Shown in pieces: positions 44,261 to 53,796 of a stretch of 64,000 nt of DNA. Position 1 is the stretch's first letter, and each line of letters opens with the position of its first letter. The stretch is from Citrobacter amalonaticus (GTDB taxonomy: Bacteria; Pseudomonadota; Gammaproteobacteria; Enterobacterales; Enterobacteriaceae), in contig JARDVN010000001.1 of the NCBI GenBank assembly GCA_028994555.1, forward strand, positions 3,348,001 to 3,412,000. Reading direction: 5' to 3'. The notes beneath the pieces were generated by a model. That model did no database searches. It was not told where the DNA came from and worked only from the letters and a program-made list of their open reading frames with translations. Made by a program: the position numbers and the translations under genes.

Positions 44261-44971
44261 TCAGGCCGTGTGCGGGCTCATAACACGCCCAAGCCAGGCG
44301 AGCAGGCAGTCGAGGATCAGGGCGAACAGTGCGGTAGCGGTGGCGCCCAGAATCAATGTCGGGAAGTCGTTAAGATAGATGCCAGGGAAAATCAGTTCGC
44401 CGTAGCTACTGGCGCCAATCAGAAACGCCAGCGGGGCCGTACCTACGTTAATCGCCGTGGCAATGCGGATCCCGGAAAGCATCACCGGCCAGGCATTGGG
44501 GATTTCGACCTGACGCAACCGTTGCCATTTCGTCATACCAATGCCGTTTGCCGCTTCAATCAGTGACGGCGGAACAGAACGCAGCCCCGCATAGGTGTTA
44601 CGTACAATGGGCAGTAGCGACGCCAGAAACAGCGCAATGATGGCAGGCAGGTCGCCAATCCCGATAACGACCATTGCCAGCGCGAGAACGGCCAGCGGAG
44701 GTAACGTATTGCCAATATTGAAAATCTGCATGACATATTCGGCAACGCCTCTGGCGGCGGGGCGACTGAGCAGGATACCGCCTGGAATGCCGACCAGCAG
44801 GGCGAAGAACATTGAGGTAAGGACTAAAATCAGGTGCTGTTGACCGAGATAAAGTAAATCGACCTGACGCGCTTTCAGGGTGTCTATGCCAATTCCCCAG
44901 ACCAGCAGTGTCAGTAGCAGAATGATGACAAAACTAAAGCCCAGCACGCGTATTAACGTGGATGTGTGCAT
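44261..44971 (-). CDS. osmY: OsmU-type ABC permease, second subunit
   Basis: Second membrane subunit of the importer, 236 aa, intact, about six helices, with the EAA-type loop LIEAANGIGMTKWQRLRQVE. First gene of the operon, so the promoter should lie in 44972-45230. The ATG at 44971 is preceded by GGGAGACACACTGCA; a further in-frame ATG at 44995 is possible. The symbol follows Salmonella osmU usage and is not E. coli osmY (a different periplasmic protein). Confidence 0.85.
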   Translation of the reverse strand: MHTSTLIRVLGFSFVIILLLTLLVWGIGIDTLKARQVDLLYLGQQHLILVLTSMFFALLVGIPGGILLSRPAARGVAEYVMQIFNIGNTLPPLAVLALAMVVIGIGDLPAIIALFLASLLPIVRNTYAGLRSVPPSLIEAANGIGMTKWQRLRQVEIPNAWPVMLSGIRIATAINVGTAPLAFLIGASSYGELIFPGIYLNDFPTLILGATATALFALILDCLLAWLGRVMSPHTA

Positions 44972-45234
44972 TGCAGTGTGTCTCCCTGTTTGCATGCGTT
45001 ATGGCGGCGAAAAATCGTCGCATGTTGTTATGCCATGTTTCGGCAGGGTGTTTTGAGCTATAGCAACAGGTTGGGAAGGATTCCAGCGTGGCGGTAAATT
45101 AGATTCGCAGACGATGAATCGCCAAAAGCAATTGAGCCTTATGGCGTAAAGGTTAAGCCGGGTATGTAAAGAATTGTCTTAAAAACCTGAAATAAAAGTG
45201 ACGGTGTAACATTTTAAGATAATGCAGATAGCAG

Positions 45235-45258
45235 AAAAGGCAGGAAAAACCTGCCTTC
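45235..45258 (-). terminator. Terminator after dmsD
   Basis: Stem AAGGCAGG-AAAAA-CCTGCCTT, followed by TTCTGC on the minus strand, a few bases past the dmsD stop. Ends the dmsABCD-type operon. Confidence 0.8.
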
Positions 45259-45264
45259 AGAAGG

Positions 45265-45879
45265 TTAGCGGTACAGCGTTTTTTCTGCCACCGGCGTGAG
45301 CAACTGAGACCGCCACTGTGCCAGGGTGTGATGGGCCAGTTTACCGAGCGCCTGGTAAAAAGGATGCCCAGCGTTCTCAATAAATACCTCAAGAAAGCGC
45401 GATGACCAGGGAAACAGATGCCACGCCAGCAGTTGTTCACATTCGCGGTGTCGACCGCTTTCAGCCAGCCATGCCGCCATCAGCAACAATGAGCCAAAAT
45501 GATCCTCGGGTTCATTTTGCTCTGTCTCGACGTGAATACCGTTATCGCGCATCCACTGACGCAGGGCCAGCGTGGACTCGCCAAACAGGACATTTTCACG
45601 ATCTAACCAGACGGATCCCCAGGGCGGTGACGGTAACGCATACGGCCCCACGAAAAGACGCTGGAATGCCTCGGGAAGGGATTCTTCGCTGTCGCGTGTA
45701 AAATCAGTCGCCAGCGGGGCCAGTGTCTCTGCTGCCAGCGGCCATTGTGCCTGCCAGCCATCAGCGGTTAACGCCGACACCAGCGGAGTGGCTTCGGCGC
45801 TGTCGGGGGCGTAGTAAAACAGAGCCCCGAGCACGCGTGCCGTCATCGCAAAATCATCACGTTGAGTAAAATCAGTCAT
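45265..45879 (-). CDS. dmsD: Tat redox-enzyme maturation chaperone DmsD
   Basis: TorD/DmsD-family chaperone that binds the Tat leader of the DmsA-type catalytic subunit until cofactor insertion is complete. 204 aa, intact. The leader-binding region PSPPWGSVWLDRENVLFG and NEPEDHFGSLLLMAAWLA are conserved. The ATG at 45879 (MTDFTQRDDF) matches E. coli; an ATG three codons upstream is in frame. Last gene of the operon. Confidence 0.95.
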   Translation of the reverse strand: MTDFTQRDDFAMTARVLGALFYYAPDSAEATPLVSALTADGWQAQWPLAAETLAPLATDFTRDSEESLPEAFQRLFVGPYALPSPPWGSVWLDRENVLFGESTLALRQWMRDNGIHVETEQNEPEDHFGSLLLMAAWLAESGRHRECEQLLAWHLFPWSSRFLEVFIENAGHPFYQALGKLAHHTLAQWRSQLLTPVAEKTLYR

Positions 45880-45921
45880 CTGAAACATCCTGAAAAGTGC
45901 GGGTTTCCCCGCACGGATTCG

Positions 45922-46780
45922 TTAACCTGCCACCGCCATACCGACGGTCATATGCAGGCCATAAAACAGGCCGCGGCCAATGATTTCGCCGCCGAGCACG
46001 AGGAGCAACCCTAACAGCAACCCGGCGACATGCGGTTCTTTACGGCGCACCAGCGGGCATATCCAGCAGCCGAGACCGGCGGCAAGCAGCACTACGCGCC
46101 ATACCTGCAAAGAGGCATAATCCGGCACCAGCGCAGAAGCCTGCTGAACCGAACTGTGAATCGTCGCCAGCGACATGCCTTGCAGGACGATAACCGCTAC
46201 GCTGACCAGCAGCGCCAGCACGCTGATACTGGCGAACAGGGTTCCATTAAAGGTGACGCGGGACGCCCGCAGCAGTAATGCTGCGAACAGGGGGGCCGCT
46301 AAGCAACACCGTCATGAAGAACGCCAGTGTCGTATAGCCAGTATACCAGGTCGGCACCGTATCGATCAGGTAAACGCGGGTCATTGCCCATACGAAGACG
46401 ATCCCCAGTACCATGCTGACCAGCAGCCAGAGTTTGCCCAGTGCGGGTGGCATTTTACCCAGAACGGCGATCAGCCACCAGATTCCGCCTACGGCGAAAA
46501 AGAGGGAACCCGCGGCGATTTCATTGCTCAACCCGGATGCGCCAATGCGGTTGAGTGAGTTGAATGCCCGCATCGGCGATCCCAGGTGCATGATGGATGC
46601 CAGGAAACCCAGCCCCATTACCAGCCAGAGAAAGAACATGCTGCGAACCAGACGCTGCCGGGCGGCGGCATCGTCTTTCATCGCCAACCAGCCTGCTCCA
46701 CAGACAATCAGCGCGCCCACGACGCACTGGCCGAGTACCGTAAACAGCACCAGCGGCCATTCATGCCATCCATTTCCCAT
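45922..46780 (-). CDS. ynfH: DMSO/selenate reductase membrane anchor (DmsC/YnfH), one homopolymer frameshift
   Basis: Eight-helix quinol-oxidising anchor of the Tat-exported molybdoenzyme. Starts MGNGWHEWPLVLFTVLGQCV as E. coli YnfH. The frame breaks at a six-G run (46290-46295), where LLSGPLFAALLL needs five; corrected length is 285 aa (E. coli 284). The start is 1 bp past the ynfG stop. Confidence 0.93.
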
Positions 46781-46781
46781 T

Positions 46782-47399
46782 TCAGACCTCCTTCGGATTC
46801 GCCAGATAACCGGTGGTATCCCCGGTCGGGCGGCTGTTGGCATTCGGTTTGATCACAATACTCGGCTTCGTGAAGTGCGCGCCCGGCAGTGGGGCAACGG
46901 CAGCCAGATCGCCGTGTTTTTTGCGCAGTTCGTCAATCGGGCCGAAGTCCAGCGCCCGCAGCGGGCAGGACTCCACACAGATCGGTTTCTTGCCATCCGC
47001 CACGCGGTCATGACAGCCGTCGCACTTGGTCATGTGACCTTTGGCGGCGTTGTACTGTGGTGCGCCGTACGGGCAGGCCATATGGCAGTAACGACAGCCG
47101 ATGCAGACATCTTCATCAACGACCACAAAACCGTCTTCCCGTTTGTGCATTGCCCCGCTCGGGCAAACCTTAGTACAGGCCGGATCCTCACAGTGGTTAC
47201 AGGCAATAGAGAGATAGTAGGCAAACACGTTCTGATGCCAGACGCCGTTGTCCTCCTGCCAGTCACCGCCCGCGTATTCGTAAATGCGGCGGAAGCTGAC
47301 ATCCGGGGTTAAGTCTTTGTAATCTTTACAGGCCAGTTCGCAGGTTTTACAACCGGTGCAACGGCTGGAATCAATAAAAAATCCATACTGGGTTGTCAT
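46782..47399 (-). CDS. ynfG: DMSO/selenate reductase iron-sulfur subunit (DmsB/YnfG)
   Basis: Electron-transfer subunit with four 4Fe-4S clusters, 205 aa, intact. Cysteine motifs: CTGCKTCELACKDY, CNHCEDPACTKVCPSGAM, CIGCRYCHMACPYGAP and CDGCHDRVADGKKPICVESC. Nearly identical to E. coli YnfG. It has no leader of its own and would be exported with the catalytic subunit. Confidence 0.96.
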   Translation of the reverse strand: MTTQYGFFIDSSRCTGCKTCELACKDYKDLTPDVSFRRIYEYAGGDWQEDNGVWHQNVFAYYLSIACNHCEDPACTKVCPSGAMHKREDGFVVVDEDVCIGCRYCHMACPYGAPQYNAAKGHMTKCDGCHDRVADGKKPICVESCPLRALDFGPIDELRKKHGDLAAVAPLPGAHFTKPSIVIKPNANSRPTGDTTGYLANPKEV

Positions 47400-47409
47400 C
47401 GGTTACTCC

Positions 47410-49846
47410 TTAGACCTTTTCAACCTGAACGAGATTACTGTGAGAAGGATTGCCTTTGGCCAGCGGCGAAGGGCGGTGCGATGTCAGGATGTTAATGGAG
47501 CCGCCGTGATCGACCTTATCGCCAAACATATCGGCTTTCAGCCAAGCCCCCTGACCGATAGCGGTGACGCCGGGCAGGATGCGCGGGGTCACTTTGGCAG
47601 GGATCAGCATTTGTCCGTTGTTGTTAAACACTCGGACGGTGTCGCCGTGCTGAATTCCACGGGACCTGGCATCGATTGGGTTAATCCAGATCTCCTGTGG
47701 GCAAGCCTGTTGCAGAACGTCGATGTTGCCATAGCTGGAGTGGGTACGCGCTTTGTAGTGGAAGCCGGTAAGCTGCAGCGGGTACGTTTTGCGGATTGGA
47801 TCGTCCCAGCCGTCAAAACCGGGCGCATAGGCGGGAAGAGGATGGATGACCTCATCTTTCTTCAGTTCCCAGGTCTCGGCGATGGCGGCGAGTCGCGCAG
47901 AGTAAATTTCAATTTTCCCTGACGGCGTTTTCAGCGGATTAGCACTGGGATCTTCACGGAAGGCGCGGAAGGCGACGTAATGTTCTTCAGGACATTTTTT
48001 CTTAAAGATGCCGGTTTGCTTCATCTCTTCGTAATCCGGCATTTCCGGATTGCGCTCTTTGGTTTTCGCATGCAGGTATTTCACCCATTCATGCTGCGAG
48101 CGTCCTTCGGTGAAAGTCTGGTAGACGTCCGGGCCGAGTCGGCGGGCGATTTCACTTAACATCCAGTAGATAGGCTTTCTTTCAAACTTCGCGGAGGTGG
48201 CGGGCTGACCGAGGATCACATAGCCCATATTGCCAGCGGATTCGTGGGAAATCAGATCCTCCTGCTCGGTCGGCATTAAATCCGGCAGCAGAATGTCACA
48301 GTACTTCGCCGATGCCGTCATGAAATGTTCGATGCCGACAATCATTTCGCACTTGCTGTCATCCTGCAGCACGTCATGCGTGTGGGCGATATTGCCATGC
48401 TGGTTAATCAGCGTATTACTGGCGTAGCACCACATGAATTTGATCGGAACATCCAGTTTCTCTTTGCCCCGAACACCGTCGCGGGTCGCTGTCATCTCGG
48501 TGCCGTGATCGATAGCGTCGGTCCAGGTGAACACGGAAATTTGCGTTTTAACCGGGTTATCGAGCATCGAGAACCACTCTACGCCGAGATCCCAGGTGCC
48601 TTCACGCACGCCTGAGTTGCCGCCGTTGATGCCAACGTTGCCGGTGAGCACCGACAGCATGGCAATAGCCCGGGCGGTTTGCTCGCCGTTAGAGTGGCGC
48701 TGAGGTCCCCACCCCTGGCAGATATAGGCCGGTTTTGCCGAGCCAATTTCACGGGCCAGCTGGATGATTTTGTCCGCCGGAATACTGGTGATGCGGGATG
48801 CCCAATCCGGGGTTTTGGCAATACCATCTGGCCCGTCGCCAAGAATATAGGCTTTATAGTGGGCGTTACGCGGCGCGTCGGCAGGCAGGGTGGTTTCATC
48901 ATAGCCGACGCAATATTTATCCAGAAATGGCTTATCGACTAAATCTTCATTAATCAGCACCCAGGCGATACCTGCGGCCAGCGCAGCATCCGTCCCAGGG
49001 CGGATGGGCAGCCACTCGTCTTCGCGTCCGGCCGCGGTGTCGTTATAGCGCGGATCGATGACGATCATTCGCGCATTTGAACGTTCTCGCGCCTGCTCGA
49101 CGTAGTAAGTGACGCCCCCCGCCGCTCATGCGGGTTTCCGCGGGGTTATTACCAAACATCACCACCAGTTTACTGTTGGCGATATCGTCCGGGCTGTTGC
49201 CGTCGTTGCTGCCAAACATATAGCTCATGGCTGCGCTGATTTGCGCGGTGCTGTAACTGCCGTAACGGCTAAGGTAGCCGCCGCAGGAATTCATCAGCCG
49301 ATAAGGGACGTTGGAGTTGGTAATATTTCCGCCGTCAACGCCGGTGCCGTACAGCACGTGGACCGCTTCGTTACCGTAATCTTTCAGGATCCGCTTCAGG
49401 TTGTCGCCAATAGTATCCAGCGCTTCATCCCAGGAGATACGCTCAAATTTCCCTTCGCCGCGTTTGCCGACGCGTTTCATCGGGTATTTCAGACGGTCCG
49501 GATGGTTCATACGCCGCCGTATTGAGCGACCGCGCAGGCAGGCGCGAACCTGGTGATTGCCGTACTCGTCATTGCCGGTGGTGTCAGATTCAACCCAGTA
49601 AACGGCGTCATCTTTGATGTGCAAACGCAGCAAACAACGACTGCCGCAGTTGACGGTACAGGAACTCCAGACCGCTTTTTCTTCGACCGGCAAGGGCGCA
49701 ATGCCGTCTGCAGCGCGGGCGATTCGTGTGAAAGGAAGGGTGAAAGCGCTACTGGCAAGCGCAAGGCTGCCAATAGCGGATGATTTCACCAGACTACGGC
49801 GGCTGATACCGGCCGTCATTAACGCCTCAGGCGTGGTGATTTTCAT
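47410..49846 (-). CDS. ynfF: Tat-exported molybdopterin reductase catalytic subunit (YnfE/YnfF type), one homopolymer frameshift
   Basis: Molybdenum bis-MGD enzyme of the DMSO reductase family; E. coli YnfE/YnfF reduce selenate and, weakly, DMSO. The twin-arginine leader SRRSLVK lies at residues 15-21; the Fe-S motif is SSCTVNCGSRCLLRL. The frame breaks at a six-C run (49115-49120), where MSGGGVTYYVEQ needs five; corrected length is 811 aa (YnfF 807). E. coli has two paralogues here, ynfE and ynfF; only one is present in this window. The start at 49846 gives MKITTPEALMTAGISRRS. Confidence 0.92.
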
Positions 49847-50118
49847 GGTTGCTCACTTTGCTAATGTCAAAAATTGACCAGGTTACGTCCCTGTTTTTAG
49901 GAACCGTCATTTATTTTTTTCTTTATTAATCAGAGAGGTGTGGAAGACACTGCACAGATGCAGTACCTTCGAACAGCGTGCTGTATAAAATTGTCTATAG
50001 CGATATCAGAGACAGGCGAAACAGGGAGGTATTTTACCCCTTAATGATTAGGGGGGTATTAATCCATATCAAAGTGAGGGAACCCCCTCCGTTGCCGGAG
50101 GGAGAAAAACAGAGGGAA

Positions 50119-50426
50119 TTATTGCGGCTCGCCAGGGGCGCCATCCTGAGAAGGCGTGGTGCTGGAAGGGGCATTACCACTGCTGGTTCGGGTGTAGAGA
50201 ATTTTATGTGTGTCGTTGGCGCAGTGTCCAACAACCTGTGAATCCGGTTGGTCTGCCTGATCGTTTGGCACGATACTCAGGGTGAAATTGGCCTCCGGCA
50301 CGCCGTTATTGATGATGCGCTGTTCAATATCACTCCTGACACGTTCGCAGGAGTCGGGGGGCGGCAAAAACCAGCGGGGGAGGCGATCAGCAGAACGCCT
50401 GCCAGTATTCCTCGGGATAATTTCAT
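50119..50426 (-). CDS. ynfD: Periplasmic DUF1161 protein YnfD, two homopolymer insertions
   Basis: Small secreted protein of unknown function. The start MKLSRGILAGVLLIASPAGF at 50426 is a signal peptide; the mature part contains RIINNGVPEANFTLSIV and VGHCANDTHKILYTRT, nearly the E. coli YnfD sequence. Two frames must be joined with a net loss of two bases: the five-A run at 50366-50370 and the six-G run at 50356-50361 each fit the family (AGFAAPDSCERV) if one base shorter. Corrected length is 101 aa, as in E. coli. GGAG precedes the start. Confidence 0.88.
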
Positions 50427-50537
50427 CATCAGCTCCATTGTTGAGATGCTCAAAATAAGCATAGCATTGTCAGTGTAAGCTATTGTCATGGCGGGCAACT
50501 CGTTGAAGAATCTGAAAGCGTACGCTTGCCCAAACGC

Positions 50538-50562
50538 AAAAACCCCGACATCGTCGGGGTTT
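50538..50562 (-). terminator. Terminator after the autotransporter gene
   Basis: AACCCCGAC-ATC-GTCGGGGTT stem, followed on the minus strand by TTTTGCG (50534-50540). Located 34 bp past the stop codon of the autotransporter. Confidence 0.88.
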
Positions 50563-50595
50563 GGGTGAAATCCCCGTGTCGCCACGGGAGAGGGA

Positions 50596-53196
50596 TCAGA
50601 AGCTGTATTTCAGCCCTAACATACCTTGCGTATCGCTGTAGCCGTTATCACCAACCTGTTGCGCGACGTTACCCCACAGGGTGACGTTTTTCGTCAACTG
50701 GCCTTCAACACCGGCTTTCAGTTCGCCAATATTACGGCTGCCTTTCACGTCGTTGTTAATGTCATCCATCTGCACGCTGTAATTCTGCGTATTGTGGATC
50801 CAGTTGACTTCCACAAACGGCTGGAAGGTGCGGCCTTTCCCGTCATCCATGGCGTTATGCCCCTGCAGGTAAGCCTTCACGCCAAGACGCGTTTGCAGAT
50901 TACCGTCGGTTTTATCGACCACCCGGGTGCCGTTTTTCTCAACGTGCGTATCGGCCTGCACGTCCATCCAGGTCACCTGCGCTTTAGGTTGAATATACAG
51001 CGCGTTGCGCTCGCTGATTTCGGCCAGTTTCCAGGTGTAGCCCGTTTCAACAGAAGCGGTGATGCCGTCTGAGTCATATTTCTCAGATGCCAGTCCTTGT
51101 CCGGACACGGTGTTGTCAAACCAGTTGTAGAGTACCCAGCCATCGACGTAAGCTCCGGTTTTATCGGCGTCGTTGGCATACCAGGTGCCGTACAGACCAG
51201 CGCTGTAGCCGCTGATTTCCCCGCGTGAGCTGTATCCGGTCAGGCTGGAGTGGCTGCGGCTCTTGCTGTTGGCGTAACCGGCCATCAGACCCAGATGCCA
51301 GCGATCCAGACCGTCGGTGCTCCACTGGGCGAGGTCGCCGCCCAGTTGCATCACGTAGCGGTTGCTCTGGGTGCTGATCTGCCCGGAACCGTCCTTGAAG
51401 CGGTTATGTCCGCCGATATGGCGCATCCACAGGCTGGTAACTTTCTGTTCGCCGGTTAACGCATCGGTGTACTGGGTTTCGCCCAGACGATCGTGCAGAC
51501 GGGTAGTGAACAGCGTGTTGGCGGCAAGGGTGTTCGCCAGATAGCTGCCGGTTTCCGGGCGATACTGATGTTCACCTTCTGGGGCGACAGGCGGTTGTGG
51601 AGCGGGCTGTTCTGGTGTTTCCGGTGAAGCGGGTGCGGGCTCATCCGGCGGTAATGGTTCCGGGATGGCCTCGCTGGTCAGATGCCAGTTCTGATTGTTT
51701 TTCTTGATAATGTTGTAGTCATAGGCGCCCGCGACGATACGACCTTCTTTGACAAAGGTCCCGTCAGAGGCACCTTCGACTTCCACAATAGGTATACCTT
51801 CGACTGTCTGCGATCCGCTGCCGCCGGCGTTGGTGACGCTGACACGCGTAGTGCCGCTGGTGTCACCACGAACCACCAGCTTATCGGTCGCCGAAAGGTC
51901 ATCACCCAGTACGGTACGCAAGGCTAACAGACCGTTATTACCCGCATAATTGCCGTTGATGGTCAATGTGGTCGGGGTAAAGACGGCTTTCAGCCGTGAC
52001 GGGGAGGAGAGCGTCGTTGTACCTGCCAGATCCAGCGAGTTCAGGGTCTGCGAATAACCATTGAGATCCAGACTGGCACCGTCGCTGACGAGGTAATCAG
52101 ACGCGGCGCTAAACGTATTTTCTGCGCCTGCGCGCAGCGTCCCTCTGGAGACAAGCGTGTTACCGCTGTAGGTATTGGCGCCGGTCAGTGTGGTTACGCC
52201 TGAGCCGACATGGTTGACTTCACCATTACCGTATATTCGTGATGCCAGCACAAAGTCCTGACTGGAGTGGTTAAAGTTGAGAATGGCAGTGCTGAGACCG
52301 CTGTTATTCATCAGATAAATTCGCGACGCCTCAACTTTACCCGCCGCCTGTTCGGCTTCACCCTGCGCGCCGCCGATATTTAAAATACCGGTACTGCCGT
52401 TGCCATAGGCGAGACGGATCAACGTACCGGACTTAATGGTTGCCCCATTGCTGACGGTCAGGATCCCTTTCGCGGTGTTATTCGCTGTAGAGAATCCGCC
52501 CAGATTGATGGCCGCTGCGACATCCAGAGTGGAACCCGCGCCGTCGACCAGCGTTTCACCAAAACCGTTACGGACAGAGGTATCCGTCACGCCGACGTAG
52601 CCAATACTGATATGATTCGTGGTTGAGAGCTTACCGCCGTTGGTAATAAATAACTTACCGTGTCCCTGGTCACCCACTACGGTCCAGTTGGTGTCAATTG
52701 AAGAGTTAGCGCCGTCAATGGTGACCACTCCGTAGCCGCCTTCGTACGTTTCGCCAATACGTAAGTCATCCAGTCCGGTAATTTTGCTGCCATTAAGCAC
52801 GTTCAGCGTACCGGAGCCATTATCTGTTCCAAGCCGGATATGCCAGTTATTACTTTGCCAGGTTGCGCCGTTGGTTAAGGTGACAGTACCTGTCCCAGAC
52901 CTACCAATTGAAGCGCCATCGGTAACGATGATGTCCCGACCATCAATCATCAGTGTGCCGACTCCCGCATCTCCAACCATTATCGCACGAACCTGATTCC
53001 AGTTATCACCTGTATTTTCGGTTGATGAAAGAGTGAGAGAATCATTATTATTGATAATGATGTCGCTCGTTATGTCAGTCGGAGGGGTAATAGCTAACAG
53101 ATTGATATTATCCGCATTCGCGGCGGCGGTTTGTACTGCCAGTGCCACAGCGATTGCAAGCATGGATTTTGGGTGGTGCAAGTTTTTAATATTCAT
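50596..53196 (-). CDS. Type Va autotransporter with beta-helix passenger
   Basis: Predicted secreted or surface-displayed protein, 866 aa, intact. A Sec signal peptide (residues about 1-28, ending TAAANA) is followed by a beta-helical passenger with repeated motifs such as GSGTLNVLNGSKITGLDDL and GKLFITNGGKLSTTN, and an autotransporter-associated strand repeat (LTGANTYSGNTLVSRGTLRA). A Pro/Glu/Ala-rich linker (about 513-545) leads to a C-terminal beta-barrel ending LGLKYSF with the aromatic last residue needed for barrel assembly. No protease triad was seen; an adhesin-like role is inferred from family only. In E. coli ynfC and ynfD are neighbours, so the gene has been inserted between them. 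Confidence 0.9.
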   Translation of the reverse strand: MNIKNLHHPKSMLAIAVALAVQTAAANADNINLLAITPPTDITSDIIINNNDSLTLSSTENTGDNWNQVRAIMVGDAGVGTLMIDGRDIIVTDGASIGRSGTGTVTLTNGATWQSNNWHIRLGTDNGSGTLNVLNGSKITGLDDLRIGETYEGGYGVVTIDGANSSIDTNWTVVGDQGHGKLFITNGGKLSTTNHISIGYVGVTDTSVRNGFGETLVDGAGSTLDVAAAINLGGFSTANNTAKGILTVSNGATIKSGTLIRLAYGNGSTGILNIGGAQGEAEQAAGKVEASRIYLMNNSGLSTAILNFNHSSQDFVLASRIYGNGEVNHVGSGVTTLTGANTYSGNTLVSRGTLRAGAENTFSAASDYLVSDGASLDLNGYSQTLNSLDLAGTTTLSSPSRLKAVFTPTTLTINGNYAGNNGLLALRTVLGDDLSATDKLVVRGDTSGTTRVSVTNAGGSGSQTVEGIPIVEVEGASDGTFVKEGRIVAGAYDYNIIKKNNQNWHLTSEAIPEPLPPDEPAPASPETPEQPAPQPPVAPEGEHQYRPETGSYLANTLAANTLFTTRLHDRLGETQYTDALTGEQKVTSLWMRHIGGHNRFKDGSGQISTQSNRYVMQLGGDLAQWSTDGLDRWHLGLMAGYANSKSRSHSSLTGYSSRGEISGYSAGLYGTWYANDADKTGAYVDGWVLYNWFDNTVSGQGLASEKYDSDGITASVETGYTWKLAEISERNALYIQPKAQVTWMDVQADTHVEKNGTRVVDKTDGNLQTRLGVKAYLQGHNAMDDGKGRTFQPFVEVNWIHNTQNYSVQMDDINNDVKGSRNIGELKAGVEGQLTKNVTLWGNVAQQVGDNGYSDTQGMLGLKYSF

Positions 53197-53796
53197 AATT
53201 GTCTCTTCCATAAGAGAGTGCCTGGTGTTGAAAACAACATTTCATACTTTAAAAACAATCTCTTAATGCTTTTATTGAATGCAATATAATGTGTGAAAAT
53301 ACACTTTATTTATCTAAAGCGTATTTTATTTGCATCATTAAAAATAACGAAATGGTTTTATCTTCTAATTATTATGACCTTTAATAGGTTTTATCTATTT
53401 AATATAATGCCAGTTTTCTTATATAAGATCTTATATGTTTTTTTTGCAAGTAATGTCTCTTATTAAGGCTATTTAAAATATTAGGAATCGTACAAATAAT
53501 TATCCTTATACAATGAGATAATGGATAGGCAGGATGAGTTATTTTCATTGTCAAGGGAATGGCTCATCGGCTATTCATTTGGCGGGTAATCATTACTTAA
53601 ATGAAGCGAGGCGTATTTTTTAGGAATACTGCAAAAACCTGAAACACATTAGTTTGATCTTGATCAATTAACATGAGTGGAAACCGTGATGTATGGTCAC
53701 GTTCTGCCCATGAATCTGGCGCTTTTGCGCAGGTATACAGTAAACGACCGTCTTTGCTACTATGACTGGATCTCATCCTTTACTTATGGGGAACCT
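53197..53796. other. AT-rich intergenic region between the autotransporter gene and ynfC
   Basis: 600 bp with no convincing ORF. The part from 53230 to 53540 is strongly AT-rich, much more than the surrounding genes, as is common around genes acquired by transfer and silenced by H-NS. It holds the autotransporter promoter (minus), the ynfC promoter (plus) and an FNR-type site at 53654. An ATG at 53677 is in frame with ynfC but gives no lipoprotein signal. Confidence 0.7.
53654..53667. promoter_or_regulatory. Perfect FNR-box match
   Basis: TTGATCTTGATCAA equals the FNR consensus TTGAT-N4-ATCAA. It lies 130-143 bp upstream of the ynfC start and about 460 bp upstream of the autotransporter start, so the target gene is not clear. 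Confidence 0.75.

Noticed and set aside
45153..45440. Minus-strand ORF overlapping the dmsD 3' end and the intergenic region
   Set aside because: It runs in another frame through conserved dmsD codons and through the terminator hairpin.
49847..50118. FNR site for the reductase operon
   Set aside because: A GTCAA...TTGAC palindrome near 49866 has the halves in the opposite order to an FNR box, so no site was called.
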